Shown piece by piece: positions 33,604 through 45,910 of a DNA stretch of 64,000 nucleotides. The translations under genes and the position numbers were made by a program. Position 1 is the first letter of the stretch. Every line of letters begins with the position of its first letter. The DNA comes from Rhodocollybia butyracea (Eukaryota; Basidiomycota; Agaricomycetes; Agaricales; Omphalotaceae), in contig JADNRY010000130.1 in NCBI GenBank assembly GCA_015501585.1, positions 62,001-126,000 on the forward strand, in the 5' to 3' direction. Under the pieces are notes generated by a model, which was given only the letters and a program-made list of their open reading frames with translations, did not search any database and was not told the origin of the DNA.

Positions 33604-34538
33604 TATAAGCACTAAGAGGTCCCGTGTGCGTGTGGATGCAGCAGAGGGCGGCGGTTCAGAGGAGTTGTGCCGACTGAGCGACATGCTCTCTTTGAAAACG
33701 ACACAGACTGATCCAGAACCCACCGATATCCTTGACAATTCTCAACTAATTTAAACTCCTTGAACTCGTACTAATTGAATTGACCCAAGACATAAGATAT
33801 ATCCAATCATGGACATTTGTTTTATTTCTCATATTATTTCTGGTATTTTCTTTTGTCCTGTTTATGGTATGTTCCTCACTCTTTTGTGCTCTCGTCAATG
33901 TCCAAAGATGAGCTTTTACAGATCTCCCAGACATCCTCAACTATGCTACAATATAAAATTGTGGATGGATATGAACAATGTGTTCCTGTGGCTTGAATTA
34001 TGGCTCCAGTCCTTCATCTACCTCGGCTTCCTCCCCATCCATGTCCTATATTCCATGATGGCCAAGGGCCCCTTCCTCATTAGCTCACTATGTGATGGAA
34101 GAGTTTTTCTTGTTTGACATTAGGTGGTTATTTGATACTCCCTCCCTATTTGTTCAAATTTACCGCTGGTGTCGCCTATCTGGTTTCTCATCCAATGGAA
34201 GCTGCTCATCCTCTCTGATTCCAATGATCTTCATCTGGAATCCCACCTTTTGTCATCGCCAGTATCCATAACCTGCTTCGCTCCATCCTTACAAAATCTA
34301 TCCCTCCGATACTATACCGAGTCTATCGATATCATCTACAATGCACCCAAATCGGAAACGGAATGGATGGACTCGAGAGGTGGTAATGGCCCAAAGTGGC
34401 AAGTAGGTGGCGGTTCAACGGAGACTACTACTAGTAGTATTTTCATGTCATAGAGTCTGCGGATAGAGGAAAACCGAAGGCGCAACAAGTTATAGCCTGG
34501 AATATTACAGGTAAAGAGGGCTTAACGGCACATGATGT
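33604..34538. repeat. Array spacer block 5, second part
   Basis: Continuation of the spacer after E2. It matches blocks 4 and 6, including the TTTTACAG acceptor-like segment (about 33,913) and the decayed plus-strand remnant. No intact gene. Confidence 0.5.
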
Positions 34539-35349
34539 TCATGAAGATACATACGTCGGTGGATGCACATCCGATTGTCCATCTCCTGACCAGTCAAGCT
34601 GAGATTCAAGGCGGTGCATATGTTCCACCATCCTGCCAATGGTCGCCTCCATTTTTACCACCTTTGCCCGCACATCATCCTGGTCTACACTAGGCTGAAG
34701 GGGTGACGAGCCTGAAACACTCAGAAGGAAGTCAGACTCGGCAGTCTGAGGTATTGGGGTGTGATTAGTTTGGATATAGCGTCCCTTTTCTCGTGGTGAG
34801 GATGTTATGCCACGGGGAATGATGTCAATGCGTGAGGTGCCAAGTCCGTGTGTCCTGTCTTGTTCCAAAGGAGAGATATGGCCCGATGCCCTCACCCGTC
34901 GACGGCGATACACAATTATGAATACGCCGATGCCTGCAGCGAGCACAAGCAGTGATCCAGCCACACCTCCTACGATGGCGCCTGTGGAATTTGAATGCCT
35001 TCAAGAAATGTTCTTAGTATGGTTACTATTGGAATGGGAAACACACAAACCTTGAAGCTGATGAAATGTTGCTGCTGCTAGCGGAGGAGATAGAAAAAGT
35101 GGCAAAGATGGTGCTACCAGCATTCTGACTCGTGAGGCTAGAAGTGACAAAGACCGTACTACCGGCACCCTGAGTCGTGAATACAGGAGAGACAAAGACA
35201 GTGCTACCAGCACCCTGAGTCGTGAATACAGGAGAGACAAAGACAGTGCTACCAGCACCTTGAGTCGTGAATATGGTAGGATTGTCACTGAGAGAATCTG
35301 CAATTGTCACTGAGAGTTCAGATTTAGTGGTACTAGCAGGGCCTGCCAT
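34539..35349 (-). CDS. PPxY single-pass membrane protein, copy 6 (intact, middle exon missing)
   Basis: Two exons (35051-35349, 34539-34998) joined by a 52-base phase-2 intron give 252 residues. The outer part holds three tandem units of about 15 residues (VFTTQGAGSTVFVSP type). The span is GAIVGGVAGSLLVLAAGIGV, followed by YRRRRVRASGHISP. The tail keeps the helix (VVKMEATIGRMVEHMHRL) and ends HPPTYVSS, so PPxY is kept. The single intron starts like intron 1 of the other copies and ends like their intron 2. The middle exon was therefore lost by a deletion between introns, and equal intron phase kept the frame. It looks functional; what it does is not known. Confidence 0.75.
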
Positions 35350-35432
35350 TTAGCTAGGCAAAGATCTCTCTGTCTTTGAGTTAAGTGAATGTAGAGGGTG
35401 GGAGTTAAACCCCAACATGTTCAGAGGGCTGT

Positions 35433-35441
35433 CATTATATG
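35433..35441 (-). promoter_or_regulatory. TATA-like box of copy 6
   Basis: CATATAATGACAGCCC on the minus strand, a one-base variant of the box of the other copies, about 85 bases before the ATG. Confidence 0.45.
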
Positions 35442-37429
35442 GAGTATCCACATCAATAACGGGCTTTTATACCTCTTAGCTGGCCCTGATGGATGATGAC
35501 AACACTTTGTAACGGGAGGTGTAAGTGCTAGTAAGTTATCAGACTCATGGTAACTGCTATTCTAGCCACTTCAAAGATACGGGTTTAGAGTGAGTGTGGT
35601 GAGGTGTTAGCGACACTGGGAGACCAGCGCATGAGAAGGTCAGTATTGAGAAAGAAAAATGAAAAAGATGGACGGATCAGAACGACGGATAGAATTAACA
35701 AAAGTTGATGATATCTTGTTACATGATCATGATGGTCGACATCATGGGCCCGCTCTAGAGATTTGGCGGGAGCGTTTGGTTCAAGTTTGGTCGCCGGTTA
35801 TAACATATATAGTGTTTGAAGCTGGTGGAAAAGCCCCTCTGTCCTTCGCAAGAGTTGGTAGGAAGACTTAGATTTAGTATGGGAATTATTGTATTAGTAG
35901 TCCATATCGCCCGCATGTCCTATCACAGAAAGTGTAGCGTTTAAGCGGGTTCGTAGAAGTGTGGACTTGCGCGTGCGCCGTGGATGTAAGCGATGAGTGC
36001 AAGTAAGTGGCGGTTCAGAGGAGAAGCTCCTATTTCATGTCCTTTCGTGGACAAAGAGCTGGTAACAGAAAAGGCCGCGCGCGTGACGGGTGTACATCTG
36101 AGGGTTTGGGAGGAGGAACAAATTACTCGCCACGGTCCGAACGCCGGGGCAGCCGGACTTATGGGAATATATTGATAAGCGCCATAATCAGGCCATAATG
36201 CTGCTCGCCTTTCGCCACGATGCTGTCCGTTGAATTCTTGAAGACGGCTCTTCGCAGTGAACTGCAGCAAAGACACCAGTCTCGGCTCGACATGACTACA
36301 TGACAGGCCATGTCCAAAAACCGCTGGTTTCAAACCCTCGATTCATTTCACTGCCAAACAATTTACGCTACAACTCAAGACGTTGAGATATGTCCCGTTG
36401 AGATACGTCCATTTGGCCTCGTTAGACGGTGAGTTTCATGCTTTCTTTCTCATATTCTCTTCTTTCGCGTATGCATGCTATACTGGTGCTCGTGATATTT
36501 CACATGAATCCATATACTGTCTCTCTTTCATCCTTTTGTCAATGCTCAAAGATTTACTTTTACAGACGTCACCCAGAAATCTCAGTCATACTATTGCACA
36601 CGAATCTGCGGCTGGATATCAACGATTCGTTTATGTATTGCTGGAATTACGGACCCTCCTTACAAACGCGGCTCCAGCTCTTCGTTCACCTTGTCATCCT
36701 CGCCTACGACATCCTCTATTCTTCATCACTGATATCATTGGTACGGGATTGGAACTTTGCTACTCTTATACTGCGGTGTAGGGCGTCTTAGGTTTTCTGA
36801 GTGCGCTAAACTTGAGCTTGAATTCCAGTGTGGGTGATGTGTGCAGAATAAAACGTGAGCTCGTCGGATAATCGATAATCTTTCGGAAAGAAGACGACAA
36901 CGACGGCCACGGGTCCTTTCTCATTAGCTCTATTCGATAGAAGAGTTTTTCTTGCTTTCCTTAGGTTGTTAATCGAGATTCCCTTCCCGTTCATTCAAAT
37001 CTACCGCCATTTCCTCCTTGTGTCGCCTATTGCCAACATAAACTCCCCTTCCTCTGCGAATCTAAACATCGTCATCTGGCATCTCACCTTTTCCTGTTTC
37101 GCTGTGTCCCTACGAAAACCATCCTTTTGGTGCTACACCGATATCATCTTCAATGCGCCCGGATCGGAAACGGAATGGATGGACTCTCGAGTCGAGAGTT
37201 TGATGCTTAGTTGTGATTGTTGGAGCCTCAGCGCCAGCTCTCACAGTTTTGATAAAGGATTGTTATGCCTATGAGAGTCCTCTTCGCAATGACATTAACA
37301 TAACTACCATCCACCGCGAGAGCTGTAGTCGTCCGACCAGTCGAGTGTGATATACTCTCTCACAATCCAAGCCAAGATAAAATTTTGAAACAAGCGAAAG
37401 CATGATGTAAAGAGGGCTCATGAAAGCTA
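35442..37429. repeat. Array spacer block 6 with decayed plus-strand remnant
   Basis: Duplicated spacer. The plus strand at about 36,560-36,780 reads HPEISVILLHTNLRLDINDS, then CWNYGPSLQTRLQLFVHLV and SLISLVRDWN, preceded by an intron-like stretch with a GTGAGTTT donor near 36,430. It is the partner of the remnant at 23,030-23,260. The region 35,925-36,020 corresponds to the place where E2 inserted in block 5. No intact gene. Confidence 0.45.
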
Positions 37430-38616
37430 AAAAAGATATACTAGAGGGTACCCATCCATGAAGGTGCGTATATCCTCGGAGTGCATCCATTTGTTCGTCC
37501 CCTTCCCAGTCAAGCTTAGATTCGAGATCATTTATATGGGCAGTCATCCGTCCAATAGCAGCCTTCATTCTTGCATTTGAGCTCGACAAGGAGCCACATG
37601 AGTTCGCACACCGTCCGGGTCGATGTCTCTTGTAGTTGTGTAAAGGTCAGGTCCGAAGGCGTTAGCACTTAAGGTCACTTGGATATTTAAAAGTGGGGTC
37701 ACGGTCAATCAACCTACAGTCACCTGCAGTCACCGTTAACTGCGAAGGCGACTGTGTATGTTCTATGCCCGGTTCCGAAGGGAGTGGCGTGCCTAGAAAG
37801 CTTGACTGTGGATTTCAGATTGTGATTGGCTTAGCGCATGAGGGCACTCTTTGCTCGCCCCATGCCACCGGGATTCAAATTGGGTTCAGAACAGTCGGGT
37901 CGGAGTCGCCGTTTGCACCTGTGTACATCTCATATTGCAACGATGAAATAGGCTGAAATATAGGATCCAATTATACCATTATCAGATGTCGACGTCGCGA
38001 CTCGCCGGTGATACAGCACCAGGATGAGCCTCAGATAGGGTTAAGCTTCTCTGTTTGCCGATTGAAAGTAACCTAGTCCCATCTCAACGATGTCAACGGT
38101 TACTTTTGGGTTAACTGCCACCAGGTTAAATCAACCCGCTCCAAGTGAGATTAACCCAACCACGCCTATGCCTGCAACGACCCATGCATAGCTCCTGAAT
38201 CACATCTGTGGAAAGGTGGCGTGCACGTCACGTATGGGGTTGCTGGTTGAGTTATAAAAAGGTTTCGGAAAAGTGGAGCCGGCGAACCTCGTCAACGGTG
38301 TTAAAGATGAAGAGTCAGAAGTAACGGTCGGATCGAATTTAGACTATATAAGATAACTTTCGCCGGAATAGGCAAAATACGAATTACCTCGAAGGTGACG
38401 AAGAGCTGGTGGTGCTACAACTAGAGCTTGTAACCGTACGAGAGTAACCGAAGCAAGAACTATACCGCTGGAACCAGACGGATCAGCCGCGGCAAAACTA
38501 CGACTACCAGGACCATCAGGACCAGTAACCAACAAAACGGATGTAACAGAGCGATTACGAAAATCAGGTCCCCTGTTCAGAGGGCTGCCCTGGGCTACCT
38601 TGATAAATCTAAACAT
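37430..38616 (-). pseudogene. PPxY membrane-protein family, copy 7 (decayed)
   Basis: The 5' end (about 38,390-38,616) starts with an ATG and Ser-rich sequence but shifts frame near 38,440 before a donor-like GTAATTCG. The middle (about 38,150-38,210) keeps only fragments of the span. The 3' end (37,450-37,590) reads MKAAIGRMTAHINDLESKLD then WEGDEQMDA, clearly the conserved helix, but the PPxY end is scrambled. It is the most decayed copy and lies back to back with copy 8. Confidence 0.65.
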
Positions 38617-39225
38617 GTGGCTGAGGAATGTTGGCTAGTGTTGGTCTCTTCCATTTCTTCTCCGTACCTATCGTTGTGGGGCTGAATGAAGATCTTTTTG
38701 GACATCTTGCTTGAAAGATTCGGGCAATCATGCCGTCCGCGTATATAACATAACAGTCAATCCTTTTACAGAACTGGGATGACGCATTTGAGTGGGTGTG
38801 AGAGATCTCTGCAGTGGCGTATCAGAGCTATTAGTAAGTACAGCAGGACAGAGCAGGACCTCTCTTGAAGTTAATGTTGGATAAATTAAAATTCGGACGG
38901 ATGGATCGAATCGGTGTGATGTGAGAGGAAGAATGGAAGATGAGTAATTCCTGTGGGGGGAGCAGTTTCCACATGGCTTGTTCCGTTGTGTTCGAGGAAG
39001 ATTCAGACTTGGAAGGAGCGCGCTGTGCGAAAGGTTAAATAGGCGCCTGTCAAGCTCGTGAAAATGATGGATGATCTCGGTTCACCGTCGTTCTGTCCGT
39101 AGATGGCTAGTTTATAAGAATAGCTTTCTGAGCGTTGGACTGGGACTCACCTCTCAGTGGTCCCCTCCACACGCTCATTTTATCCAGAGGCACGCGAATT
39201 CTTACCAGAGTCCGCTAGTACTCGC
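38617..39225. other. Intergenic region between copies 7 and 8
   Basis: This divergent spacer of about 600 bases is unlike the other array spacers. A TATATAACATAAC-type stretch is near 38,741. No gene was found. Confidence 0.4.
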
Positions 39226-40553
39226 ATGGCACCTACGGATATTCATGCATCTCGGGCAGCGATCCAGGCGAGGACAGAATCAATACTTCAGGCTGTCACC
39301 GGCTCACCTACGGGTGCCAGCGCAACTGTAGGCATAGAACCATATGCACCTACGGTTCCCAGGGCCCATGCATCTATTGAGGGAGCAACGCTCTCTTCTA
39401 GTTTGGAAAATGACGTTGGAACGACAAGGGCACCTGTTATTACCACTAGCGCGACTACTACTACTACCAGTACTACCAGTCGTAGCACCACTGGTGCCTC
39501 TGCTCTTAGTACGGCTGGTATCGAATCGAGTTCTAGCAGTGGCAGCAGTAAAGCTCCGTCACTGCCCCCGTCACCCCCAAGGTTCGCGTACTTGCTATTC
39601 TTCGACTTTCCTCGTTTTCACGAAATTTGTATCAACTACTTCTTTATCTAGTCCAGTTATCTTTGTGGGAACCCAAACGGTCACTGATCCCTCATCTCCA
39701 ACAACTACGACCATGATCTCAATGTTCGTCAATCTCCTGTTGATTTCGTATACCCTTGATCCCGATTATTCCAAAGCCAAACATCTTTAACCAGTGTCGA
39801 AGATACCATGACCCTTTCTTTGACCTCAAAACAGACCCTTTTTTCTACTTTCCCTGGTGGAAGTTCAATCTCGACGAGAAGTCAAACTACTAGTTCTACA
39901 ACTTCGATCCCGTCGGTTGGTAGTACCTCTGAAGCTCATGGAAACTCTGCTGCAACTCTACCAAGGTGCGTCGAATCCCCTCTTATTCTTTGCATTAATA
40001 GCAAATTTGAACTATTAGACACCCAGTCTCCGCAGGTGTCCTGGCGGGAGCTGTAATTGGGCCATTATTTGTACTCGTTGCAGGTATAGGCATTTTAATG
40101 TCTTTGTACCGTCGACGCTGGCATCAAACAATGGGGATCCCCGGTCATATCTCCCCGTTGTTGAAACAATATGCATCGCCTGAGCTTGGAGGCTCCTCGG
40201 TCATCGACATTGCTCCCAACGACACGATAGCCGCACCCCAAGAAAAGAGACGCCATACTCATATCAATCACGTCCTGATATCTCCCGTGGAGCCCGCTTC
40301 CAATGAATCTGAAATCCCCCAGTCGAACCTTTGTCTATGCCCAGGTTCGCCATCACAGGTCTCTCCCACCTCGGCCTGGGTCTCAGAAGACATGGCTCCT
40401 GATGATGTGCGAGCTCAGGTCGCATCGTTGAATGTTAGAATGGAAACTACTATTGAGAGGATGGTAGAGCGTATACATCGTCTTGAATCTCAGCTTGACC
40501 AAGTAGAAGATGGACATTCGGATGCGCCCCCGCCAACATACATATCTTTGTGA
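39226..40553 (+). CDS. PPxY single-pass membrane protein, copy 8 (intact, plus strand)
   Basis: Four exons (39226-39581, 39652-39723, 39795-39965, 40019-40553), with introns of 70, 71 and 53 bases, all phase 2, give 377 residues. ATG 39226 is the first in frame. The outer part (1 to about 200) is Ser/Thr-rich with runs of Thr and Ser. The span is HPVSAGVLAGAVIGPLFVLV, followed by YRRRWHQ. The tail has VRMETTIERMVERIHRLESQ and ends APPPTYISL. It is the longest copy, has one more intron than copy 2, and is the only copy on the plus strand. Its divergence from the others suggests an older duplicate or the founder. Confidence 0.75.
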
Positions 40554-41766
40554 TGTATTTGAGACCAAACAGTAAGAAACAAATGTATGATGCTTCTTGA
40601 TCCGAATTCACAGCCTCATAAGTATACCATGTAGTTTATTCCCTTGTATTTTTTTGGACTGCACGGTGTCTTCTCTGACAGCCCATGACAAAAGTGTTAT
40701 GTTGGTAGACGAAACATCGCTGCTGTCTTCTTCAAGTCGATTTGAACATTGAACTGAGATGATTTCGGTGAGAATTTCGGGTACATTTCAAGTTCGCAGA
40801 TCACAATATGATGAGAATTACTGCTGCTGAGAATAATGGGCACAGAGTGGGCAGGGCTAAAGCAGGACAGGTAAGCTCAAGCTTGGACGATGTATACTGG
40901 GACGTATTCACTCGAAGCACATGGACAGTACGCAGCCTCAAAGAGACTCAATACACCATTTGAATTGAAAGACAGATGGATGAATTGATGGGCTTGAGTG
41001 CTCGCCGCCGGGATCAGAATCAGATATGACCTGGGAGTGGAATTCTTATCTAAAGCCGTTTGCATTGAGACTTATACGAGAGCAAGTACGAGAGTCCCCG
41101 TTCTTCCTCCGCAGGTTGGGCAAAAAGAGGTAAGGAAGCTACATATATTTCATCCATGATTCATGAAGATACGAGCATCGTACGTACTTTTGCTATTGAA
41201 GTTTTAAAGAATTGACAAGGCTTACGCCATTGGACTGGATAGTTGGATACTATAAATTGATTTTTAATGTAAAGAATTTGTGAAAATTTGGTTGAGATAA
41301 TAAATAACAGTAGAAACTATTTTGGTGTTTAGGACTACTAGTAAAATAGTGGTTGTGGAATATTCTCATACTTACTGTAACAGTTAAGCAATTTCTGTTT
41401 AAATTGATGCATACAGGAAAGTCTTAGCTGCGACTTCGTTGCTATGTACTTAGCTCACTCCACTGGCACAGCTACTGCACGGCTAACTGTATTGTCAACG
41501 GTACTTATTCGCGGTGCTAACCACGTACCGGTGTTGTACAACCGTTGCGAGGCATTTTACAAAACGCGGTAGTCCTTATTAGCTACTAAGGAAAGGCAAG
41601 AGGATATATGATAGGATGGCGATTAAAATTGGAATGTGTCTGGCGGATCTAGCTACTACCCATTTTGACACTATCTCATCAATTCGATCTCGACTCCTTT
41701 CCGCTGTTTGCATGGAGTATATAAGTAGGTCTACTCAATCCGTCGGTTCGTCCTGACTTACCTCTC
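40554..41766. other. Intergenic region
   Basis: 1.2 kb without a supported gene. A TATA-like TATATAAGTAGG lies at about 41,718, some 50 bases before the transporter start. Confidence 0.5.
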
Positions 41767-44300
41767 ATGTCTTTAGACAAGGCTATTGACGCGGAGAAAG
41801 GTTCCTTCGAGGAACAAGAAGGGCAACGCCGCATTGACTTGGCCAACAATGTGAATGCTAGGTAAACTTATTATCGCGCCGCCGCCGGGCCATGCTTATC
41901 TTTGTTTTAGAATCCAGAACCCCCTTCACGGAATACCCAAAACAAAGCTCTTATCTCAGGTCGAAGCTTTCGCACAGGAGAAAGGTTTGGAAGAAGCTCT
42001 TCCTTTCCTGAGAAAGGGTGCCGTGCTCGCACAAAATCCAAAGGGCTTTGAAACCCAGCCCGAGCTTGACGAAGAAGACCGCGCCATTCTTCGTCGTGAA
42101 ATCACCCGTATGTTCAATCCACCTCTTTCCCACAGATCTATAGTTATCTATTCGGATTCTAGACAAGTGGTCACAGCCGAGGGATCTTTACATGACGGTC
42201 ATCATCTGCTCTATTGCCGCTGCCGTCCAGTATGTTCTTGCCGTTCAATAGCTTGCTCCACTCATTTTAAAATATCATCAGAGGGTGGGATCAAGAGGGC
42301 TCTAACGGTGCAAACTTGTCCTTCCCTCTAGCACTTGGCATCGATGACACCCCTAGTGCACCCAATGCTTCTGCAAACCAGTGGCTAGTTGGGCTTATCA
42401 ACTCTGGGTATGTACTCGCCACTTCATTTCTCTCTCTAATTTACCAGTGATACTCCTCAATAGTCCTTACGTCGGATCTTCACTGCTGGGTTGCTGGCTC
42501 ACGGATCCCTTGAATATCCGTACATTTTTCAGAATATTTTGCGGCCCGATACTTACTCATGCGCTGTATCTTAGTCTTGGGACGTCGTGGAACAATATTT
42601 GTTGCGGCCGTTTTCTGTACCCTCTCTGTCATTGGATCTGCTTGCTCACAAACATGGGAACAATTATTAGTAAGGTGCTTTCCGTCAACTAATCCAGTAC
42701 TTTCTGACCGCTACGCTTTAGGTTACTCGACTTTTGCTTGGTATTGGTATGGGTGCCAAAGCCGCTACTGTTCCCGTCTATGCTGCTGAAAATACACCGG
42801 CAAGTATTCGAGGAGGGTTGGTCATGTCTTGGCAGTTATGGGTGAGTTTGACATTCCAATCATCGATTTCAAAGATATTGATACTTCGACAGACCGCATT
42901 CGGAATTTTCCTTGGTACTACCGCCAACTTGATTTTGTTCCAAGTTGGCCCTATCGCATGGCGTCTGCAGTTCGGGTCTGCCTTCCTTCCTGCTGTCCCC
43001 CTTGCCCTAGGTATATACTTCTGCCCAGAATCACCCAGAGTACGTACTTTTTTTGACCCCTCAGTGCAACTGAACCTATCAACTCTTTGCAGTGGTACAT
43101 GAAGAAGGGACGTTACCAAGAAGCCTATAAATCACTCAAACGTCTCCGAAATTCTAAACTGCAGGCTGCCAGAGATCTGTACTACGTTCACAGACAGATA
43201 GAGGAAGAGTTTGCAGTCCTCAAAGGATCCACTTACTTCTCTCGATTCATCGAGCTGTTCACTATCCCTCGAGTTCGCCGTGCCACCCTTGCTTCATTTG
43301 TTGTTATGATTGCCCAGCAGATGTAAGTGTAGTAGGCTTTTCTTTTCCAAGTTTGCTTTGAACTTTGCACAGGTGCGGTATCAACATCATAGCCTTCTAC
43401 TCCTCCACCATTTTCACAGAAGGTGGGTTCACGACCAAGCAAGCATTGCTTGCTACTTTCGGCTACGGTTTGGTTAACTTTTTATTTGCGTTCCCTGCTG
43501 TCTGGGTGAGGAGAATCAGTACTTTCCACTGTGCACTTCTTCTCACCGGGTTTGACAGACTATCGATACTTTCGGAAGACGTAACTTACTTTTGTTCACC
43601 TTCCCTAACATGGCATGGACCCTGCTTGCCGCTGGAATGTGCTTCTTTATTCCTACCACGAGCGGAGCGCGCTTGCCTCTGATTGCTCTCTTTGTGTTTT
43701 CCTTCGCTGGTATGGAATCTTCATGGCTATATTCCATGTCTAATCTCACTTTTGTCGACAGCAATCTATTCACCTGGAGAGGGACCCGTTCCATTCACAT
43801 ACTCGGCCGAAGTTTTTCCCCTCACTCACAGAGAAATGGGGATGTCGTGGGCAGTCGCGACTTGTTTTTTCTGGGCTGCGGTGTTGGGTGTGACCTTCCC
43901 TCGTATGCTAGATGTCATGACCCCCCAAGGAGGTATGTCAGTTTCCAAAGTCGCTCCTTCTCTTCCTGATTGTTTTCTCCACAGCTTTCGGTTTCTATGC
44001 TGGACTTAATGTTATTGCATTTTTTATGATCTTCTTCCTTGTGCCTGGTCCGTATACTGCCTATTTTCCTTGAGAATAGTGCCTAATATTTGCTTAGAAA
44101 CTAAACAACGCACACTCGAGGAACTCGACTATGTTTTTGCAGTACCTACATCCAAGCATATGTCGTACCAGGGGACCGTCTTCTTCCCGTTCTGGGTCAA
44201 GAAGTGGGTATTCTGGCGCAGAGACACTGTACTCCCACCCTTATATAACTTTGATGAAGTCGAGAGTATAACTGTATTTGAGAGGGGAGTCGGCCACTAA
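41767..44300 (+). CDS. MFS sugar transporter (intact, 14 exons)
   Basis: Exons: 41767-41861, 41911-42107, 42163-42229, 42282-42407, 42464-42519, 42575-42669, 42722-42841, 42893-43039, 43093-43322, 43373-43505, 43559-43709, 43762-43932, 43985-44047, 44098-44300. Together they give 617 residues with no stop. Family marks appear in order: LGRRGTIF after transmembrane segment 2, [25 protein letters not shown] closing the N-terminal half, [41 protein letters not shown], and [14 protein letters not shown] at the end. These are typical of the sugar porter family of proton-linked uptake carriers in the plasma membrane. The roughly 100-residue lead before the first segment is longer than usual. The closest fungal types are hexose or polyol/inositol carriers; substrate cannot be read from sequence. 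Confidence 0.9.
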
Positions 44301-44628
44301 AGCTATGTTCTATACTGATGAATTTTGCTCAGCATCATGATTTCTGATGTGTCCTGCACAAAAAGAGAATTCAAAGGCAGTTTGCCTTTTGTGGGATGAT
44401 CTTTTGTCTTATATCATAAACTCTTATGCCAACTCTGTACCTCATGAGTCATCATTAGAAAAGATGAAATTTTTTTGTGTTAACATAAGCATATGTCACT
44501 AAGGACTTGGTCAGTCGTTGAGATTCTGGGAATCGCAGTCTAGTCCTTCCGCGGGTAAGCTTTAAATCCACTTGACACTCTTTGAGTCCAGGAATAGGTA
44601 AACTGCCGAGGGTGCAATTAAAGCTAAC
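44301..44628. other. 3' flank of the transporter gene
   Basis: Non-coding. No terminator signal beyond A/T-rich sequence is visible. Confidence 0.4.
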
Positions 44629-44780
44629 TGTAATGCCTACGGCACGTTCATTGCCGTTAGCGCCGATACTACATAATTAGTTCACTCCTATCTTTGTACC
44701 ACCTACTCGTTTCGGTCTATTTCTCTAATAGAACGAGACCTTGCTCATGGTCTGAGGCATTAAGAGTCAGGGCTCTTACA
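44629..44780 (+). repeat. Solo LTR, 152-bp family
   Basis: TGTAATGCC...GGCTCTTACA, flanked by CTAAC on both sides (44624-44628 and 44781-44785). It is the same LTR as the element at 58,735-62,581, in opposite orientation. Confidence 0.85.
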
Positions 44781-45085
44781 CTAACGGCTCCAAGATCTCC
44801 CAATTAGTGCACAAAAAGTCCGGTTCGGTCCGGTCCACAGCCATTTTTTGAGGACTGAGGACTGGACTTTTGGTCCGGTTCAGGAAAATTTCGGACGCCA
44901 GGACTGGACCGTTAGTCCGCCAAACTTCCGTCCGGTTCAGGTTCTGAACGTGTCCGGACTTTGAATGCAAAAATCATCATGATTAAAATACTATTATGCA
45001 GTAAATTAATCATTATAGCCCCAAAATCTCCAGTAGCATCTTCAAACTCATTCCAATGCTGCCATAAAATCTACCATAGGCTGGG

Positions 45086-45272
45086 CTGCTGAGATATGAC
45101 CGCTGCTGAGATATGACCACTGCTGAGATATGACCGCTGCTGAGATATGACCGCTGCTGAGATATGACCGCTGCTGAGATATGACCGCTGCTGAGATATG
45201 ACCGCTGCTGAGATATGACCGCTGCTGAGATATGACCGCTGCTGAGATATGGCCGCTGCTGAGATATGACCA
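45086..45272. repeat. 17-bp minisatellite, about 11 units
   Basis: Head-to-tail copies of CTGCTGAGATATGACCG, nearly identical, inside the hAT element. The open frame across it on the minus strand is a product of the repeat, not a gene. Confidence 0.9.
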
Positions 45273-45369
45273 GTTCTGAATTGTCTAACATTTCAAGACC
45301 AAGACAAAGTCAAGAAACAGTGTTAGAGAGTGATGTACTTAGCTTGGAACTACACCATCTCGATGCAAC

Positions 45370-45910
45370 TAAGGATATGAGTCCAGGTCCTAACAGGTGA
45401 CCCGCGGATTCGACACGTGGGAATACCTGTCTGACCCGGATCCGCCGGATCCAGGTCAGTCACAGGTCATCCTTTGGTGACTTCCAGACCTTGTAAAGTG
45501 TCGAGCGTCATGCGCATCTACGCACGAAACTCGTCATATTATCTAAGTATCTTTACAGTATATAATCTATGTACTCATACTGAGACAAATGGAGATCTCT
45601 TTCTTCCCAACCACCACCACTACTTCAGTATCTTGGAGATACCTCCCAGAGATGCATAGGGACTGGCTATATCACAGGCAGGTCCCCCACCAAACTTGAT
45701 ACTTGATTCCAAGTGCAGACTCAATCAATGTATCTCATAAAGTACTATTTTAGTACCAATACCTGCAGATTGACCTGCATGACCTGGATCCGGCGGATCC
45801 AGGTACCCGTTTCCCACGGGTCCGGGTCAGTCACGGGTCAGGATTATTTTTCGCCGGTACCCGCATGGCAGATCTGGGTTGTCCGGGACCCGGACTCGTG
45901 TCCATCTCTA
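45370..45910. mobile_element. hAT-type MITE nested in the hAT element (541 bp)
   Basis: Flanked by GATGCAAC (45362-45369 and 45911-45918). The ends are TAAGGATATGAGTCCAGGTC and TAGAGATGGACACGAGTCCG. Internal CGGATCCGCCGG- and GGATCCGGCGGATCC-type segments are inverted copies. Confidence 0.75.

Noticed and set aside
35941..36333. Minus-strand frame of 130 codons in array spacer 6
   Set aside because: No conservation of the frame in the other spacer copies and no domain.
45086..45272. CRISPR-like array
   Set aside because: The repeats are head to tail with no unique spacers, in a fungal genome, inside a hAT element.
45013..45291. Minus-strand open frame with repeated SAAVISQQRSYLSSGHI-like units
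   Set aside because: It is the translation of the 17-bp minisatellite and has no flanking gene structure.
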